Counted from the first letter of the stretch, positions 15,947 through 24,243 are shown. The stretch is DNA of 31,284 bases from Flavobacteriaceae bacterium UBA4166 (GCA_002379985.1 DFVG01000044.1:1-31284), one strand, 5' to 3'. The notes: generated from the sequence alone by a model not told the origin. A program made the numbers and translations.

Positions 15947-16402
15947 ATGCCCTCTTCCATTCGATTCCAAACTGCTGTTGAAAAACTGTATAAAGCGTTT
16001 CATTCAGACCATCTGCATCCCGAATGTTATCAACAATGTGCCGTAGGCAACATTTGTGATCAGCGTGATTTTTGGCGTCACTTTACTGATGACCACGGTT
16101 CTAATGAACTCAATTACGTGGGACGCGTACATCAATTATTAGGCAGAACGTATCAAGGCTATACGCCACAAGAACTGATCGAGATCGAAGCGGCATTCTT
16201 ACAGGGTTGCGGATATTCACTTCCCCTGCGTTTCCAATCCAAAAACAACATCAACCCACATGATAAGAATGTTCATTTTGAAGGCTTATGCGCTGCGATT
16301 CAAAAGCTCTGTGAACTGGATAAAATGAAAGATCCGTTAGATATTTCGACCTTGCTTGAATATACGCCTCAAGCAAAAACAAGCCATTTAGTTGCGATGT
16401 GA
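15947..16402 (+). CDS. Conserved flavobacterial protein of unknown function
   Basis: A 151-residue, probably cytoplasmic helical protein without signal peptide or membrane segment. I recall similar flavobacterial proteins carried in annotations as 'Na(+)-translocating NADH-quinone reductase subunit F', but the sequence has neither the 2Fe-2S cysteine pattern nor a flavin-reductase domain, so I regard that name as wrong. Visible features are the block ECYQQCAVGNICDQRDFWRH (26-45), with Cys27, Cys31 and Cys37, GSNELNYVGR (51-60) and GCGYSLPL (87-94). A redox or metal role is possible but unproven. It follows arsC after 39 bases and may have its own promoter (TACCTTAA at 15925, weak match). Confidence 0.8.
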   Translation: MPSSIRFQTAVEKLYKAFHSDHLHPECYQQCAVGNICDQRDFWRHFTDDHGSNELNYVGRVHQLLGRTYQGYTPQELIEIEAAFLQGCGYSLPLRFQSKNNINPHDKNVHFEGLCAAIQKLCELDKMKDPLDISTLLEYTPQAKTSHLVAM

Positions 16403-16429
16403 TAAACTTTACTCCTTAAGTATCTATTC

Positions 16430-17137
16430 ATGAAATCAGACTTCTCAAACCTCAAAGCCCTGTATATTAACTGTACGTTGAAAGCCAGCCCCAGAATGAG
16501 CCATACCGAAGCCTTGATGAACGTTTCGATGGACATTATGAAGGCTGAGAACGTTTCTGTAGAATATCTCCGCTTTGTAGATCATGAAGTAGCCTATGGA
16601 GTTTATCATGATATGACCGAACACGGTGCCAAAAAAGACGTTTGGCCCACCCTTTGGAAGAAGGTTCAAGAAGCAGACATCCTCGTCATTGGCACCCCTA
16701 TTTGGTTGGGAGAAAAATCCTCTGTAGCGACCAAACTTATCGAGCGTCTTTATGGAGAGAGCGGAAAACGGAACGATAAAGGTCAGTATTATTTCTACGG
16801 AAAGGTAGGCGGTTGTATCATCACGGGAAATGAAGATGGCATCAAACATGTTGCTATGGGGACACTCTACGCCTTGCAGCACATAGGTTACAGCATTCCC
16901 CCTCAAGCAGATTGCGGTTGGATTGGAGAAGCCGGCCCGGGACCTAGTTATAACGATCCGGAAAGTAACGCCAAAGACAATGATTTCACGAATCGGAATA
17001 CGACCTTTATGACCTACAATTTACTTCATTTGGCTCAGATGCTATCAAAGCAAGGGGGCTATCCGGCTTACGGAAACTCCCGTAGTGCCTGGGATGATGG
17101 CACGCGATGGAATTTCGAAAATCCGGAATATAGATAG
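16430..17137 (+). CDS. Flavodoxin-fold NAD(P)H-dependent oxidoreductase
   Basis: A 235-residue flavoprotein of the flavodoxin-like fold (NADPH-dependent FMN reductase group). The phosphate loop is INCTLKASPRMSHT (13-26), and the second flavin contact is GTPIWLGEKSS (88-98). The segment VGGCIITGNEDGIKHVAMGT provides the third. The C-terminal half (about 160-235) is longer than in small flavodoxins and ends in aromatic-rich sequence. The substrate is unknown; quinone, flavin or iron reduction are all possible. It lies 27 bases after the unknown gene and 70 bases before the haloperoxidase gene. Confidence 0.85.
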   Translation: MKSDFSNLKALYINCTLKASPRMSHTEALMNVSMDIMKAENVSVEYLRFVDHEVAYGVYHDMTEHGAKKDVWPTLWKKVQEADILVIGTPIWLGEKSSVATKLIERLYGESGKRNDKGQYYFYGKVGGCIITGNEDGIKHVAMGTLYALQHIGYSIPPQADCGWIGEAGPGPSYNDPESNAKDNDFTNRNTTFMTYNLLHLAQMLSKQGGYPAYGNSRSAWDDGTRWNFENPEYR

Positions 17138-17207
17138 CTTTAAGTTTTCTTTAACATCTCAGTACAAATTCATACCTTGCCCCCAACAACCATTACACTA
17201 GTTATTT

Positions 17208-18710
17208 ATGAATTTGAAGAATATTGTAACCCTTGCTGCGGTTGGCTTACTGTTGATTGGCTGTAAGGACGCAAAGAAGACGGATCAGGTAGAACTGGCC
17301 GTCAATGAAACGAACGAACCAAGAGGTGTTGAAAACATGGCCTACCAATGGAGTGCCATGGCGATCGAAGCCACCGCGCTGGATACCGATCGCTTTAAAC
17401 CACGCCCTACGATTACTTCCCGCTACTTGGGCCTTATCTTCACTTCTGTATTTGATGCTTGGTCGCGTTATGATGAAAATGCAATCCCGGTTTATTTGGA
17501 AAATGTAGACCGCCGTCCAAGTGAAGAGCAAACCCTTAAAAACAAAGAAATTGCTATTAGCTATGCGGCATATCGTGCCATGAACGAATATTATTACACC
17601 GATTCTTTATTGTTTAAGCAAAAGATGGTCGATCTCGGACTTGATCCTATGAATACTTCCTTAGACACTTCTACTCCGGAAGGGATTGGAAATCTTGCGG
17701 CAAAGGCAGTGATCGAAGCACGCAAAAATGACGGCTCTAATATGTACGGTGAAGAAGAAGGCTCTAACGGAAAACCTTATTTTGATTACACCGGCTATCA
17801 GCCCGTCAACTCTCCCGACGAAATGAATGAAATTTCGAAGTGGCAACCCAAATATTTTTCCGATGGAAAAGGCGGAAAGTTTGCCCCTTCTTGTCTCACT
17901 CCTTTTTGGAACAATGTAAAGCCTCTCGCACTACAATCAGGAGATCAATTTCGCCCGGGACCACCTCCAGCGATTGGCTCTAAGCAATTGGAAGAAGAAG
18001 TAAAAGAAGTGATCGAACTGCAAGCAAATCTCACTCCGGAAGAAATCGCTTTGGTTGAATTCATGCGCGACGGACCTCAATCGGTGCAGCAAGCCGGTCA
18101 CTGGCTCAAATTTGCGCAAGAAGTGTCCAAACGCGATAATCACACCCTAGATGAAGATGTTAAAATGTTCTTTTTGAATCAAGTGGTTGCGATGGATACA
18201 TTTATTGCCTCTTGGGACTCAAAAATGTACTACGACTTTGCTCGTCCGTATGCGCTCGTTCACGACTATTATCAAGATCAAGTGATCAAAGCCTGGGCAG
18301 GCCCCGGAAAAGGAATGGTAGATATGGACGGTAGCGAATGGAGACCTTATTCTCCAGACACCTTCTTATGCCCTCCATTCCCTAGCTATACCTCTGGCCA
18401 CAGCACCATTAGTGGCGGCTGTGCCGAAGCCTTAAAACTATGGACTGGTAGCGACGAGTTTGGTTCTAGCGTAGAATTGAAACCGGGATGGCTCACCGAA
18501 CCCGACGTAGATATGGGTACGGTTGTCATAGAATTTCCAACCTTTACGGAAACGGCCGAACTCGCGGGACAATCTCGCGTTCTTGGTGGATATCACATAC
18601 AGGCAGATAATCAAGCCGGACTTCAATTGGGTCGTGATTGTGCGCGGTACATCTATCACAATTTTTATTTAAAGCACGTAGGTGAGAAAACCGCGGTTGC
18701 TTCAAAATAA
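17208..18710 (+). CDS. Vanadium-dependent haloperoxidase, lipoprotein
   Basis: A 500-residue member of the PAP2/vanadium haloperoxidase family, which oxidises halides with hydrogen peroxide. Vanadate-binding residues are all present and spaced as in fungal chloroperoxidase: Lys339 and Arg346 (KMYYDFARP), Ser396-Gly397-His398 (PSYTSGHS), Arg457 and His463 (SRVLGGYH). The N terminus is a lipoprotein signal with lipobox LIGC, lipid cysteine at 19, so the enzyme is predicted to sit on a membrane outside the cytoplasm. Related acid phosphatases share these residues, so halide use is not proven. A weak -7 element (TACCTTGC, 17173-17180) precedes it. Two small genes follow closely. Confidence 0.9.
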   Translation: MNLKNIVTLAAVGLLLIGCKDAKKTDQVELAVNETNEPRGVENMAYQWSAMAIEATALDTDRFKPRPTITSRYLGLIFTSVFDAWSRYDENAIPVYLENVDRRPSEEQTLKNKEIAISYAAYRAMNEYYYTDSLLFKQKMVDLGLDPMNTSLDTSTPEGIGNLAAKAVIEARKNDGSNMYGEEEGSNGKPYFDYTGYQPVNSPDEMNEISKWQPKYFSDGKGGKFAPSCLTPFWNNVKPLALQSGDQFRPGPPPAIGSKQLEEEVKEVIELQANLTPEEIALVEFMRDGPQSVQQAGHWLKFAQEVSKRDNHTLDEDVKMFFLNQVVAMDTFIASWDSKMYYDFARPYALVHDYYQDQVIKAWAGPGKGMVDMDGSEWRPYSPDTFLCPPFPSYTSGHSTISGGCAEALKLWTGSDEFGSSVELKPGWLTEPDVDMGTVVIEFPTFTETAELAGQSRVLGGYHIQADNQAGLQLGRDCARYIYHNFYLKHVGEKTAVASK

Positions 18711-18715
18711 CCATC

Positions 18716-18928
18716 ATGAAAAAGAACGTAGGTAAGCTGGATTTGATCATTCGCATCTGCGTTTCCATAACGCTTGCAACTCTCTATTTCACTGAAACAG
18801 TGACGGGGGTTGCAGGCATTGTTCTTTTGATACTATCCATAACGATTGCATTATCAGGAATTATAGGCTTTTGTCCGTTCTACGTCCTCTTCGGAATCAA
18901 TACTTGTCCTGTAAAACAATCCAAATGA
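18716..18928 (+). CDS. DUF2892 / YgaP-type small membrane protein
   Basis: A 70-residue protein of the DUF2892 family (inner-membrane segment as in YgaP). It starts MKKNVGKLDLIIRI, has two hydrophobic segments, and ends with the family signature GFCPFYVLFGINTC (51-64). The two cysteines of the signature are kept. No rhodanese domain is attached. It begins five bases after the haloperoxidase stop and its own stop overlaps the next start (ATGA), so the three genes look co-transcribed. The role is unknown. Confidence 0.87.
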   Translation: MKKNVGKLDLIIRICVSITLATLYFTETVTGVAGIVLLILSITIALSGIIGFCPFYVLFGINTCPVKQSK

Positions 18929-19437
18929 GAACCCTTGCACTCATAGCGTTTACAGTATTCTTTTGTGTGGCCACGCATGCACAAGAAGGTTTTTCAAACA
19001 CTAAATTTCTAAAAGAAAATCAAGCTCCGGCCAAAGGCAGTCTGGAAGATCTAAAATGGTTGTCTGGTTATTGGAAAGGGGAAGCCATGGGTGGCATCAT
19101 CGAAGAAACGTGGACACCCGCCGTTGGGGGCAGTATGATGTGTTCTTTTAAATTGACGGTAAACAATGAAGTCGTTTTTTATGAATTTGTGACGCTAACG
19201 GAAGAAAATGAAACGTTGCAACTTCGACTTAAACACTTTCATCCCAACTTAGATGGGTGGGAAGACAAAAAAGAAAAGATCACTTGGGAGTTGGTTGAAG
19301 TAACACCCAACAAAGTTTTTTTTAACGGTTTTACGTTTGAAAGAATTGACGATAACCACCTGAATATTTATGTTGTTTTTGAAGAAAACGGGGCCACCTC
19401 AGAAATGAAGTTTAGTTACGAGCGTGTTTCGTTATAA
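18925..19437 (+). CDS. DUF6265-like secreted protein
   Basis: A 170-residue protein with a signal peptide (MRTLALIAFTVFFCVATHA, cut before Gln20). The mature part begins with a linker and then a lipocalin-like beta-barrel pattern, with LKWLSGYWKGEAMGGIIEET as its opening. This LxWLxGxW opening is seen in DUF6265 and related domains of unknown function. The ATG at 18925 overlaps the DUF2892 stop by four bases; an upstream in-frame ATG at 18871 lies inside that gene and would bury the signal peptide. The gene ends exactly where the convergent gene on the other strand ends, with no spacer. Confidence 0.82.
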   Translation: MRTLALIAFTVFFCVATHAQEGFSNTKFLKENQAPAKGSLEDLKWLSGYWKGEAMGGIIEETWTPAVGGSMMCSFKLTVNNEVVFYEFVTLTEENETLQLRLKHFHPNLDGWEDKKEKITWELVEVTPNKVFFNGFTFERIDDNHLNIYVVFEENGATSEMKFSYERVSL

Positions 19438-21258
19438 TTATTCTTCTTCGGAAGTACCACCGCCATTGGCATATTTTTCTTCCAATTCTGCCTGAAATTC
19501 TTCCATAACAGGTTTTACGGTACTTTCGGGAAGATCGGCGATTCGAATGTACATAAGTCCGTCTATCGCGTTATTAAACAACGGATCTACATTAAAGGCA
19601 ACCACCTTGGCATTTTGCTTGATATATTTTTTGATCAAGACCGGTAAGCGAAGAGAGCCAGGCTCTACTTCGTCAATAAGTTTATCAAATTTGTTCAAAT
19701 CGGCCTCACTTTCGTCGAAGATAAAATCTTTGTCGGCGTCCTTCAGCTTTACCTTGTACTCCTTCTTCGGTGTGATATATTGCGCCACATACGGATCGTA
19801 ATAATTTGATTTCATGAATTCGATCATCAAACTCTTACTGAATTCAGAAAACTTATTGCTAATACTAACCCCACCAATTAAAAAACGATGTTCCGGAAAA
19901 CGAAGCGTTGTATGGACGATTCCTTTCCAAAGCAAGAAAAGCGGCATTGGGCGTTGTTGGTATTCTTTTATGATAAAAGCACGCCCCATCTCAATAGATT
20001 TGCTCATCATATCATGCAATTCAGGCTCAAACCGAAATAAGCTCTGCAAGTAAAACCCATCGATCCCGTATTGCTCAAAGATTTTCGATCCCAAGCCCAT
20101 ACGATAGGCTCCCGCCATGCATTTTGCATCATTATCCCACAAAAACATATGGTGATAGTACGTATCAAACTTGTCAAGATCTAGAGAATTATTGGTTCCT
20201 TCACCTACCTCACGAAAAGTGATCTCTCGCAATCGACCGATCTCTCTCAGTATTTGCGGAATGCGTTCTGCCGAAGCCAAGAACACTTCATAGTTTTTAC
20301 TGATCAGCAAACGCTTGTTGGAGGTTCTTAATGCTTCGATCTCTGCTTCCATCGCTGCTACCGAAACAGGGCCTGCTATCTTTTTGGGAGCTTTAGGAAT
20401 TTTTAGATTGCTTGGGAGGGTGTCCAAGAGTTTTTTCTTCTGAAAGGGATTTGCTAGCACGTAGGTTTTCTTCCGAAGGAATTCTGTAAAATTATCTAAC
20501 CCTTCGTGCTCTTGTTGATCTTTTACTGAAATAGGGTTACCAATTCGAACTTTGATAAGTCGTTCTTTTTGGGTGAGTAATTCTGAAGGTAATTTGGCCG
20601 TGCGAAGCGTATCATTCAACTTCGCCAATCGATAGAACATCTTACTGTTCTTGGCGTGAAAATAAATAGGGACTACGGGCACTTCCGCTTTCTGTATCAA
20701 TTTCATCGCCGAAACCTCCCAAGGTTTATCCACTAACAATTTCTCGTCTCGATAGGTAGACACTTCTCCCGCCGGAAAAATGCCCAAAGGGTGCTCTTCT
20801 CTCAAATGGGCCAGTGCTGTCTTGAATCCGGTGATACTCGACTTAGCGTCTTTATGACCTTCAAAAGGGTTTACCGGAAGAATAAAAGGCTTTAACGGCT
20901 CAATGCGATGCAATAAGAAATTGGCAATGATCTTAAAATCAGGACGGCGCTCCAACAACAATTTCAACAACAACATCCCGTCAATACCGCCTAATGGATG
21001 ATTACTTATGGTAATAAACGGACCCGTTTTTGGGATTCGTTTTAAATCTTCTTCAGGAATTTCAAAATTGATCTCAAATTCATCCATCAAGGCATTGATA
21101 AATTCTAGATCGGTTAAATGCTTGTGCTTATTATAAATAGAATTGAGCGTAGAAATATTCAGGACTTTCATCAAAGACCATCCCATAAAAGTCCCCAAAA
21201 AACCAAGGTTATCAACGTGAATGGCCTTGGCTACTTCCTTGGCATTGACTAATCCCAT
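19438..21258 (-). CDS. olsF: Bifunctional ornithine-lipid synthase (OlsF-like)
   Basis: A 606-residue two-domain acyltransferase. The N-terminal domain is PlsC-like, with ISNHPLGGID (85-93) as acceptor-site motif and FPAGEVS (161-167) as the FPEGT-type motif. The His87-Asp93 spacing is HX5D, one residue longer than the usual HX4D. The C-terminal half (from about 320) is the OlsB-like GNAT acyl-ACP domain, with LDLDKFDTYYHHMFLWD and AGAYRMGLG. OlsF proteins of this layout make ornithine lipids in Serratia and Flavobacterium, adding first the N-linked and then the O-linked fatty acid. The head-group amino acid here is not certain; glycine- and lysine-lipids are relatives. It has its own -7 element. 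Confidence 0.85.
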   Translation of the reverse strand: MGLVNAKEVAKAIHVDNLGFLGTFMGWSLMKVLNISTLNSIYNKHKHLTDLEFINALMDEFEINFEIPEEDLKRIPKTGPFITISNHPLGGIDGMLLLKLLLERRPDFKIIANFLLHRIEPLKPFILPVNPFEGHKDAKSSITGFKTALAHLREEHPLGIFPAGEVSTYRDEKLLVDKPWEVSAMKLIQKAEVPVVPIYFHAKNSKMFYRLAKLNDTLRTAKLPSELLTQKERLIKVRIGNPISVKDQQEHEGLDNFTEFLRKKTYVLANPFQKKKLLDTLPSNLKIPKAPKKIAGPVSVAAMEAEIEALRTSNKRLLISKNYEVFLASAERIPQILREIGRLREITFREVGEGTNNSLDLDKFDTYYHHMFLWDNDAKCMAGAYRMGLGSKIFEQYGIDGFYLQSLFRFEPELHDMMSKSIEMGRAFIIKEYQQRPMPLFLLWKGIVHTTLRFPEHRFLIGGVSISNKFSEFSKSLMIEFMKSNYYDPYVAQYITPKKEYKVKLKDADKDFIFDESEADLNKFDKLIDEVEPGSLRLPVLIKKYIKQNAKVVAFNVDPLFNNAIDGLMYIRIADLPESTVKPVMEEFQAELEEKYANGGGTSEEE

Positions 21259-21282
21259 TTACATTCTTAATTAAGTGAATTA

Positions 21283-21290
21283 CAAATATA
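21283..21290 (-). promoter_or_regulatory. -7 element upstream of olsF
   Basis: On the minus strand TATATTTG matches TAnnTTTG, 24 bases before the olsF ATG, within the 39-base gap after the aspartokinase gene. No TTG was seen at the -33 place, which lies inside the aspartokinase coding end. Confidence 0.45.
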
Positions 21291-21297
21291 GGGAAAG

Positions 21298-22566
21298 CTA
21301 CGTAGTTTTATCTGCGACCACAATTTGAACGGTACTTAGATTTTCTTGTTTTAACAATACTTCCTTGCCTTTGGTAAGTGCCTTAATGTCTTCGGAAGCA
21401 GAATGCCGAACGGTATACAAGGTAACTTCTGGTTCGCAAACCACCTTGAAGGTCTCCTTTAATTTTTTTAGTAATGGGGTTAATTTATGATACTTATCAT
21501 TCACACAAACCGAAAAACTGATAGCTGAATTCTGAATGAGCTCCACCTTCATTTTATACTCGTGTAACCATCGAAAGACATCGCTAATGTTATCTTCCAT
21601 CATAAAACTGAAATCGAGTGAAGAAAGGGACAGTAACACCAAATTTGGCTTTAGAATAAAGCAAGACACCATAGGGTCTAACAACTCGCCTTTTCCTACA
21701 CAAGTTCCAGGCGCATTAGGGTCGACAAATGATTTGACGTACAGCGGAATTTCTTTTCGCTGTAACGGCTGTAAGGTCTTCGGGTGAATAACAGAAGCAC
21801 CATAAAACGCCAATTCGATAGCTTCGGTATACGAAATAGTATGCAACAGCGTAGTCTTCGAAAAATAACGTGGATCGGCATTTAAAACCCCCGGAACATC
21901 TTTCCATATCGTAACACTTTCCGAATTCAAACAATACGCAAAGATCGCTGCCGTGTAATCACTTCCCTCTCGACCTAAAGTCGTAGTAAAATTATTGTCG
22001 GATTCTGACCCTAAAAATCCTTGTGTAATCGTGATCCCGTTAGGAGCCACCAACTCTTGGATGCGTTGTTGCGTAATGCTCCAATCTACTTTCGCATCGC
22101 GATAATAGTTATTTGTGATAATACAATTTCGAACATCAAGCCAAGTGTTCTGAATGCCCGCTTCGGAAAGATACGTTGCAACGATCGTGGTAGAAACCAA
22201 CTCTCCAAAACAAACGATCTGATCGTATAGAAAAGAATGCTTCTTAGAGCGATTTCGTTTTAAAAAGGAGGACATTTCATTAAAAATGTCTGATACTCGT
22301 TGAAAAATAGGATGCACGCTGTTGGGAAATAACGCGTGAAGGATATTAAAATGATAGGTATGAAAAGTGGAAATATGATCGTGCAATGCTGAAGTATTAT
22401 CTTCCAAATAAGCGGTGACCACTTGTTCCAACAGATTGGTGGTTTTACCCATGGCAGAGACCACCACGACCAAATTGGTTTCGCCCGTCGCTTCCAAGAC
22501 CTTTTTTACATTACGTACTCCTTCGGCATCTTTTACCGAAGCACCTCCAAATTTATATATCTTCAT
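21298..22566 (-). CDS. lysC: Aspartate kinase, monofunctional
   Basis: Phosphorylates aspartate, the first step toward lysine, threonine, methionine and diaminopimelate. The 422 residues begin MKIYKFGGASVKDAEGVRN, with the kinase nucleotide motif KFGGAS (5-10), followed by GREGSDYTAAIFAY and the IWKDVPGVLNADPR segment. The last 130 residues or so form the ACT-type regulatory part. No homoserine dehydrogenase domain is fused. I chose the ATG at 22566, which overlaps the stop of the upstream acetyltransferase by four bases; the longer start at 22623 lies inside that gene. It is likely feedback-regulated as in the family, but the effector cannot be read off. Confidence 0.94.
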   Translation of the reverse strand: MKIYKFGGASVKDAEGVRNVKKVLEATGETNLVVVVSAMGKTTNLLEQVVTAYLEDNTSALHDHISTFHTYHFNILHALFPNSVHPIFQRVSDIFNEMSSFLKRNRSKKHSFLYDQIVCFGELVSTTIVATYLSEAGIQNTWLDVRNCIITNNYYRDAKVDWSITQQRIQELVAPNGITITQGFLGSESDNNFTTTLGREGSDYTAAIFAYCLNSESVTIWKDVPGVLNADPRYFSKTTLLHTISYTEAIELAFYGASVIHPKTLQPLQRKEIPLYVKSFVDPNAPGTCVGKGELLDPMVSCFILKPNLVLLSLSSLDFSFMMEDNISDVFRWLHEYKMKVELIQNSAISFSVCVNDKYHKLTPLLKKLKETFKVVCEPEVTLYTVRHSASEDIKALTKGKEVLLKQENLSTVQIVVADKTT

Positions 22567-23045
22567 GTGTTTCTGTCTAAATAAGTCTTCATAGCGTTCG
22601 GGTCCATCTGTGCCAAATACCAATTTTTCAATAAGGTCGCGCCACTCTTCTCATAAAAATCAATAGCGCCTTGATTCCAATCGAGTACCACCCACTCCAA
22701 GCGCTCTACGCCTTGCTCATAGGCATATTGAATAACACGCTGGTACAAGGCTTTCCCAATTCCCTTGCCGCGCTGATCTTGCGTTACAATAAGATCTTCC
22801 AAATGCAGGGTTCGTCCCTTCCATGTTGAAAAGCGAAAATAGACCAAAGCGATCCCCACAATTTCTTCAGCACGTTCGGCCACAAAACATGTAAAAAGTG
22901 CGTCCTCACCAAAACCTTCAGATAGCAGCTCTTTTTCTGAAATAGTAACGGCATCAGGTTCTTTCTCAAAGCGTGCTAGTTCTTTGATACAGTGTAAAAT
23001 TTGTGGAACATCTGTAGGCGTGGCTTCTCTGATAACAGCATCCAT
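22563..23045 (-). CDS. GNAT acetyltransferase, diamine/thialysine type
   Basis: A 160-residue N-acetyltransferase resembling spermidine/spermine and thialysine acetyltransferases. The CoA loop is DQRGKGIGKALYQ (90-102), preceded by LHLEDLIVT and followed by RLEWVVLDWNQGAIDFYEKS (115-134), which is characteristic of that subgroup. The likely substrate is a small amine or lysine analogue; the link with the overlapping aspartokinase gene makes a lysine-related substrate attractive, but this is inference. It is the first gene of the leftward operon with lysC. Confidence 0.86.
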   Translation of the reverse strand: MDAVIREATPTDVPQILHCIKELARFEKEPDAVTISEKELLSEGFGEDALFTCFVAERAEEIVGIALVYFRFSTWKGRTLHLEDLIVTQDQRGKGIGKALYQRVIQYAYEQGVERLEWVVLDWNQGAIDFYEKSGATLLKNWYLAQMDPNAMKTYLDRNT

Positions 23046-23105
23046 AGGCGTGGCTTTTCAGTGTATTTATCGAGGGTGGTTCTTTAAATTTCCCGATATT
23101 TGTCA

Positions 23106-23137
23106 CAAATCTACAACACAGCGTCTTCATGACACAA
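23106..23137 (-). promoter_or_regulatory. Promoter of the GNAT-lysC operon
   Basis: On the minus strand TTG (23135-23137), 21 bases of spacer, and TAGATTTG (23106-23113). This fits the Bacteroidetes consensus with a slightly long spacer. The -33 element lies within the first codons of fbp, so the two divergent genes share this region. Confidence 0.5.
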
Positions 23138-24145
23138 AAAAATAAGACTCTCGGCGAATTTATCATTGAAAATCAAGAGGAATTCAAATACTCGTCCGGT
23201 GAGTTATCCCGACTCATCAATTCGATTCGGTTGGCGGCTAAAGTGGTAAATCACGAAGTAAATAAGGCTGGCTTAGTCGATATTTTGGGAGCTGCCGGAG
23301 AAACCAACATTCAAGGTGAAAATCAGCAAAAGTTAGATGTTTTTGCTAATGAAGCGTTTATTAAAACGCTCACAAATAGGGAAATTGTCTGCGGAATTGC
23401 CAGTGAAGAAGAGGACGATTTTATTACCATTACCGGACGCAACCAACGAAATGAAAACAAATACATCGTGTTGATCGATCCCTTAGACGGCTCTTCTAAC
23501 ATTGACGTGAATGTTTCCGTAGGAACAATTTTCTCTATATATCGTCGTGTAACACCTTCGGGAGAACCGGTGACCTTAGATGACTTTTTACAGCCGGGAA
23601 ACCGACAAGTAGCCGCCGGTTATATTGTCTACGGAACCTCCACGATGATTGTGTATACTACCGGACACGGCGTTAACGGTTTTACACTCAATCCGGCGAT
23701 TGGAACCTACTACTTGTCACATCCCAACATGAAGTTTCCAAAAAAAGGAAGCATTTATTCCGTTAATGAAGGAAACTATGTGCACTTTCCGCAGGGCATC
23801 AAAGATTATATCAAATACTGCCAACAGGAAGAAGAAGATCGGCCGTACACTTCGCGCTATATCGGTTCGTTGGTATCCGACTTCCACCGAAACATGATCA
23901 AAGGGGGAATATACATCTACCCCAATACCGCCAAAGATCCTAACGGAAAGTTGCGATTGCTCTACGAATGCAACCCTATGGCGTTCTTAGCAGAACAGGC
24001 CGGAGGGAAAGCCAGCAATGGATTTGAGCGAATTCTAGACATTCAACCCACCGAATTGCATCAGCGCGTTCCATTTATCTGTGGAAGCAGCACGATGGTA
24101 GAAAAAGCCGAAGCGTTTATGCAGAAGGCGAGTGAAGGTAGATAG
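23129..24145 (+). CDS. fbp: Fructose-1,6-bisphosphatase, class I
   Basis: Hydrolyses fructose 1,6-bisphosphate to fructose 6-phosphate in gluconeogenesis. The 338 residues include the metal-binding ASEEEDD (91-97) and the signature IDPLDGSSNID (116-126), both intact, plus the substrate-binding segment GSLVSDFHRNMIKGGIYIYP and the C-terminal EQAGGKASNG. The length is typical for the bacterial class I enzyme. It is divergent from the GNAT-lysC operon with 83 bases between starts. After the stop comes a short-repeat tract and a hairpin, facing the convergent terB-like gene. Confidence 0.97.
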   Translation: MTQKNKTLGEFIIENQEEFKYSSGELSRLINSIRLAAKVVNHEVNKAGLVDILGAAGETNIQGENQQKLDVFANEAFIKTLTNREIVCGIASEEEDDFITITGRNQRNENKYIVLIDPLDGSSNIDVNVSVGTIFSIYRRVTPSGEPVTLDDFLQPGNRQVAAGYIVYGTSTMIVYTTGHGVNGFTLNPAIGTYYLSHPNMKFPKKGSIYSVNEGNYVHFPQGIKDYIKYCQQEEEDRPYTSRYIGSLVSDFHRNMIKGGIYIYPNTAKDPNGKLRLLYECNPMAFLAEQAGGKASNGFERILDIQPTELHQRVPFICGSSTMVEKAEAFMQKASEGR

Positions 24146-24148
24146 CAA

Positions 24149-24200
24149 GACTTGAAGACTTGAAGACGTAAAGACTTAGGACCTAGGACGTAGGACAGGA
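24149..24200 (+). repeat. GAC-headed 8-mer / 7-mer tandem tract
   Basis: Starting four bases after the fbp stop, seven short units all begin with GAC: GACTTGAA twice, GACGTAAA, then GACTTAG, GACCTAG, GACGTAG and GACAGGA. The unit length falls from eight to seven after the third. It is non-coding as far as I can see. Flavobacterial genomes often carry such purine-rich intergenic tracts; their origin is unclear. Confidence 0.85.
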
Positions 24201-24211
24201 TCTAGCTAAAG

Positions 24212-24241
24212 TTTGAGAATAGGCTATTCTCTATTCTCAAA
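24212..24241. terminator. Hairpin between convergent fbp and terB-like genes
   Basis: TTTGAGAATAG (24212-24222) and CTATTCTCAAA (24231-24241) are perfect 11-base inverted arms. The loop contains a second copy of CTATTCTC start (GCTATTCT), so the left arm could pair with either. No long T run follows on either strand, so it is a plausible but weak two-way terminator. Confidence 0.5.
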
Positions 24242-24243
24242 AT

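Noticed and set aside
15947..16402. Na(+)-translocating NADH-quinone reductase subunit F
   Set aside because: A common database label for relatives, but the protein has no 2Fe-2S or FAD/NADH domain and is far too short.
16430..19437. Biosynthetic cluster built around the haloperoxidase and flavoprotein
   Set aside because: No synthase, carrier protein or other tailoring enzymes are present; a 70-base gap and a promoter-like element separate the two genes.
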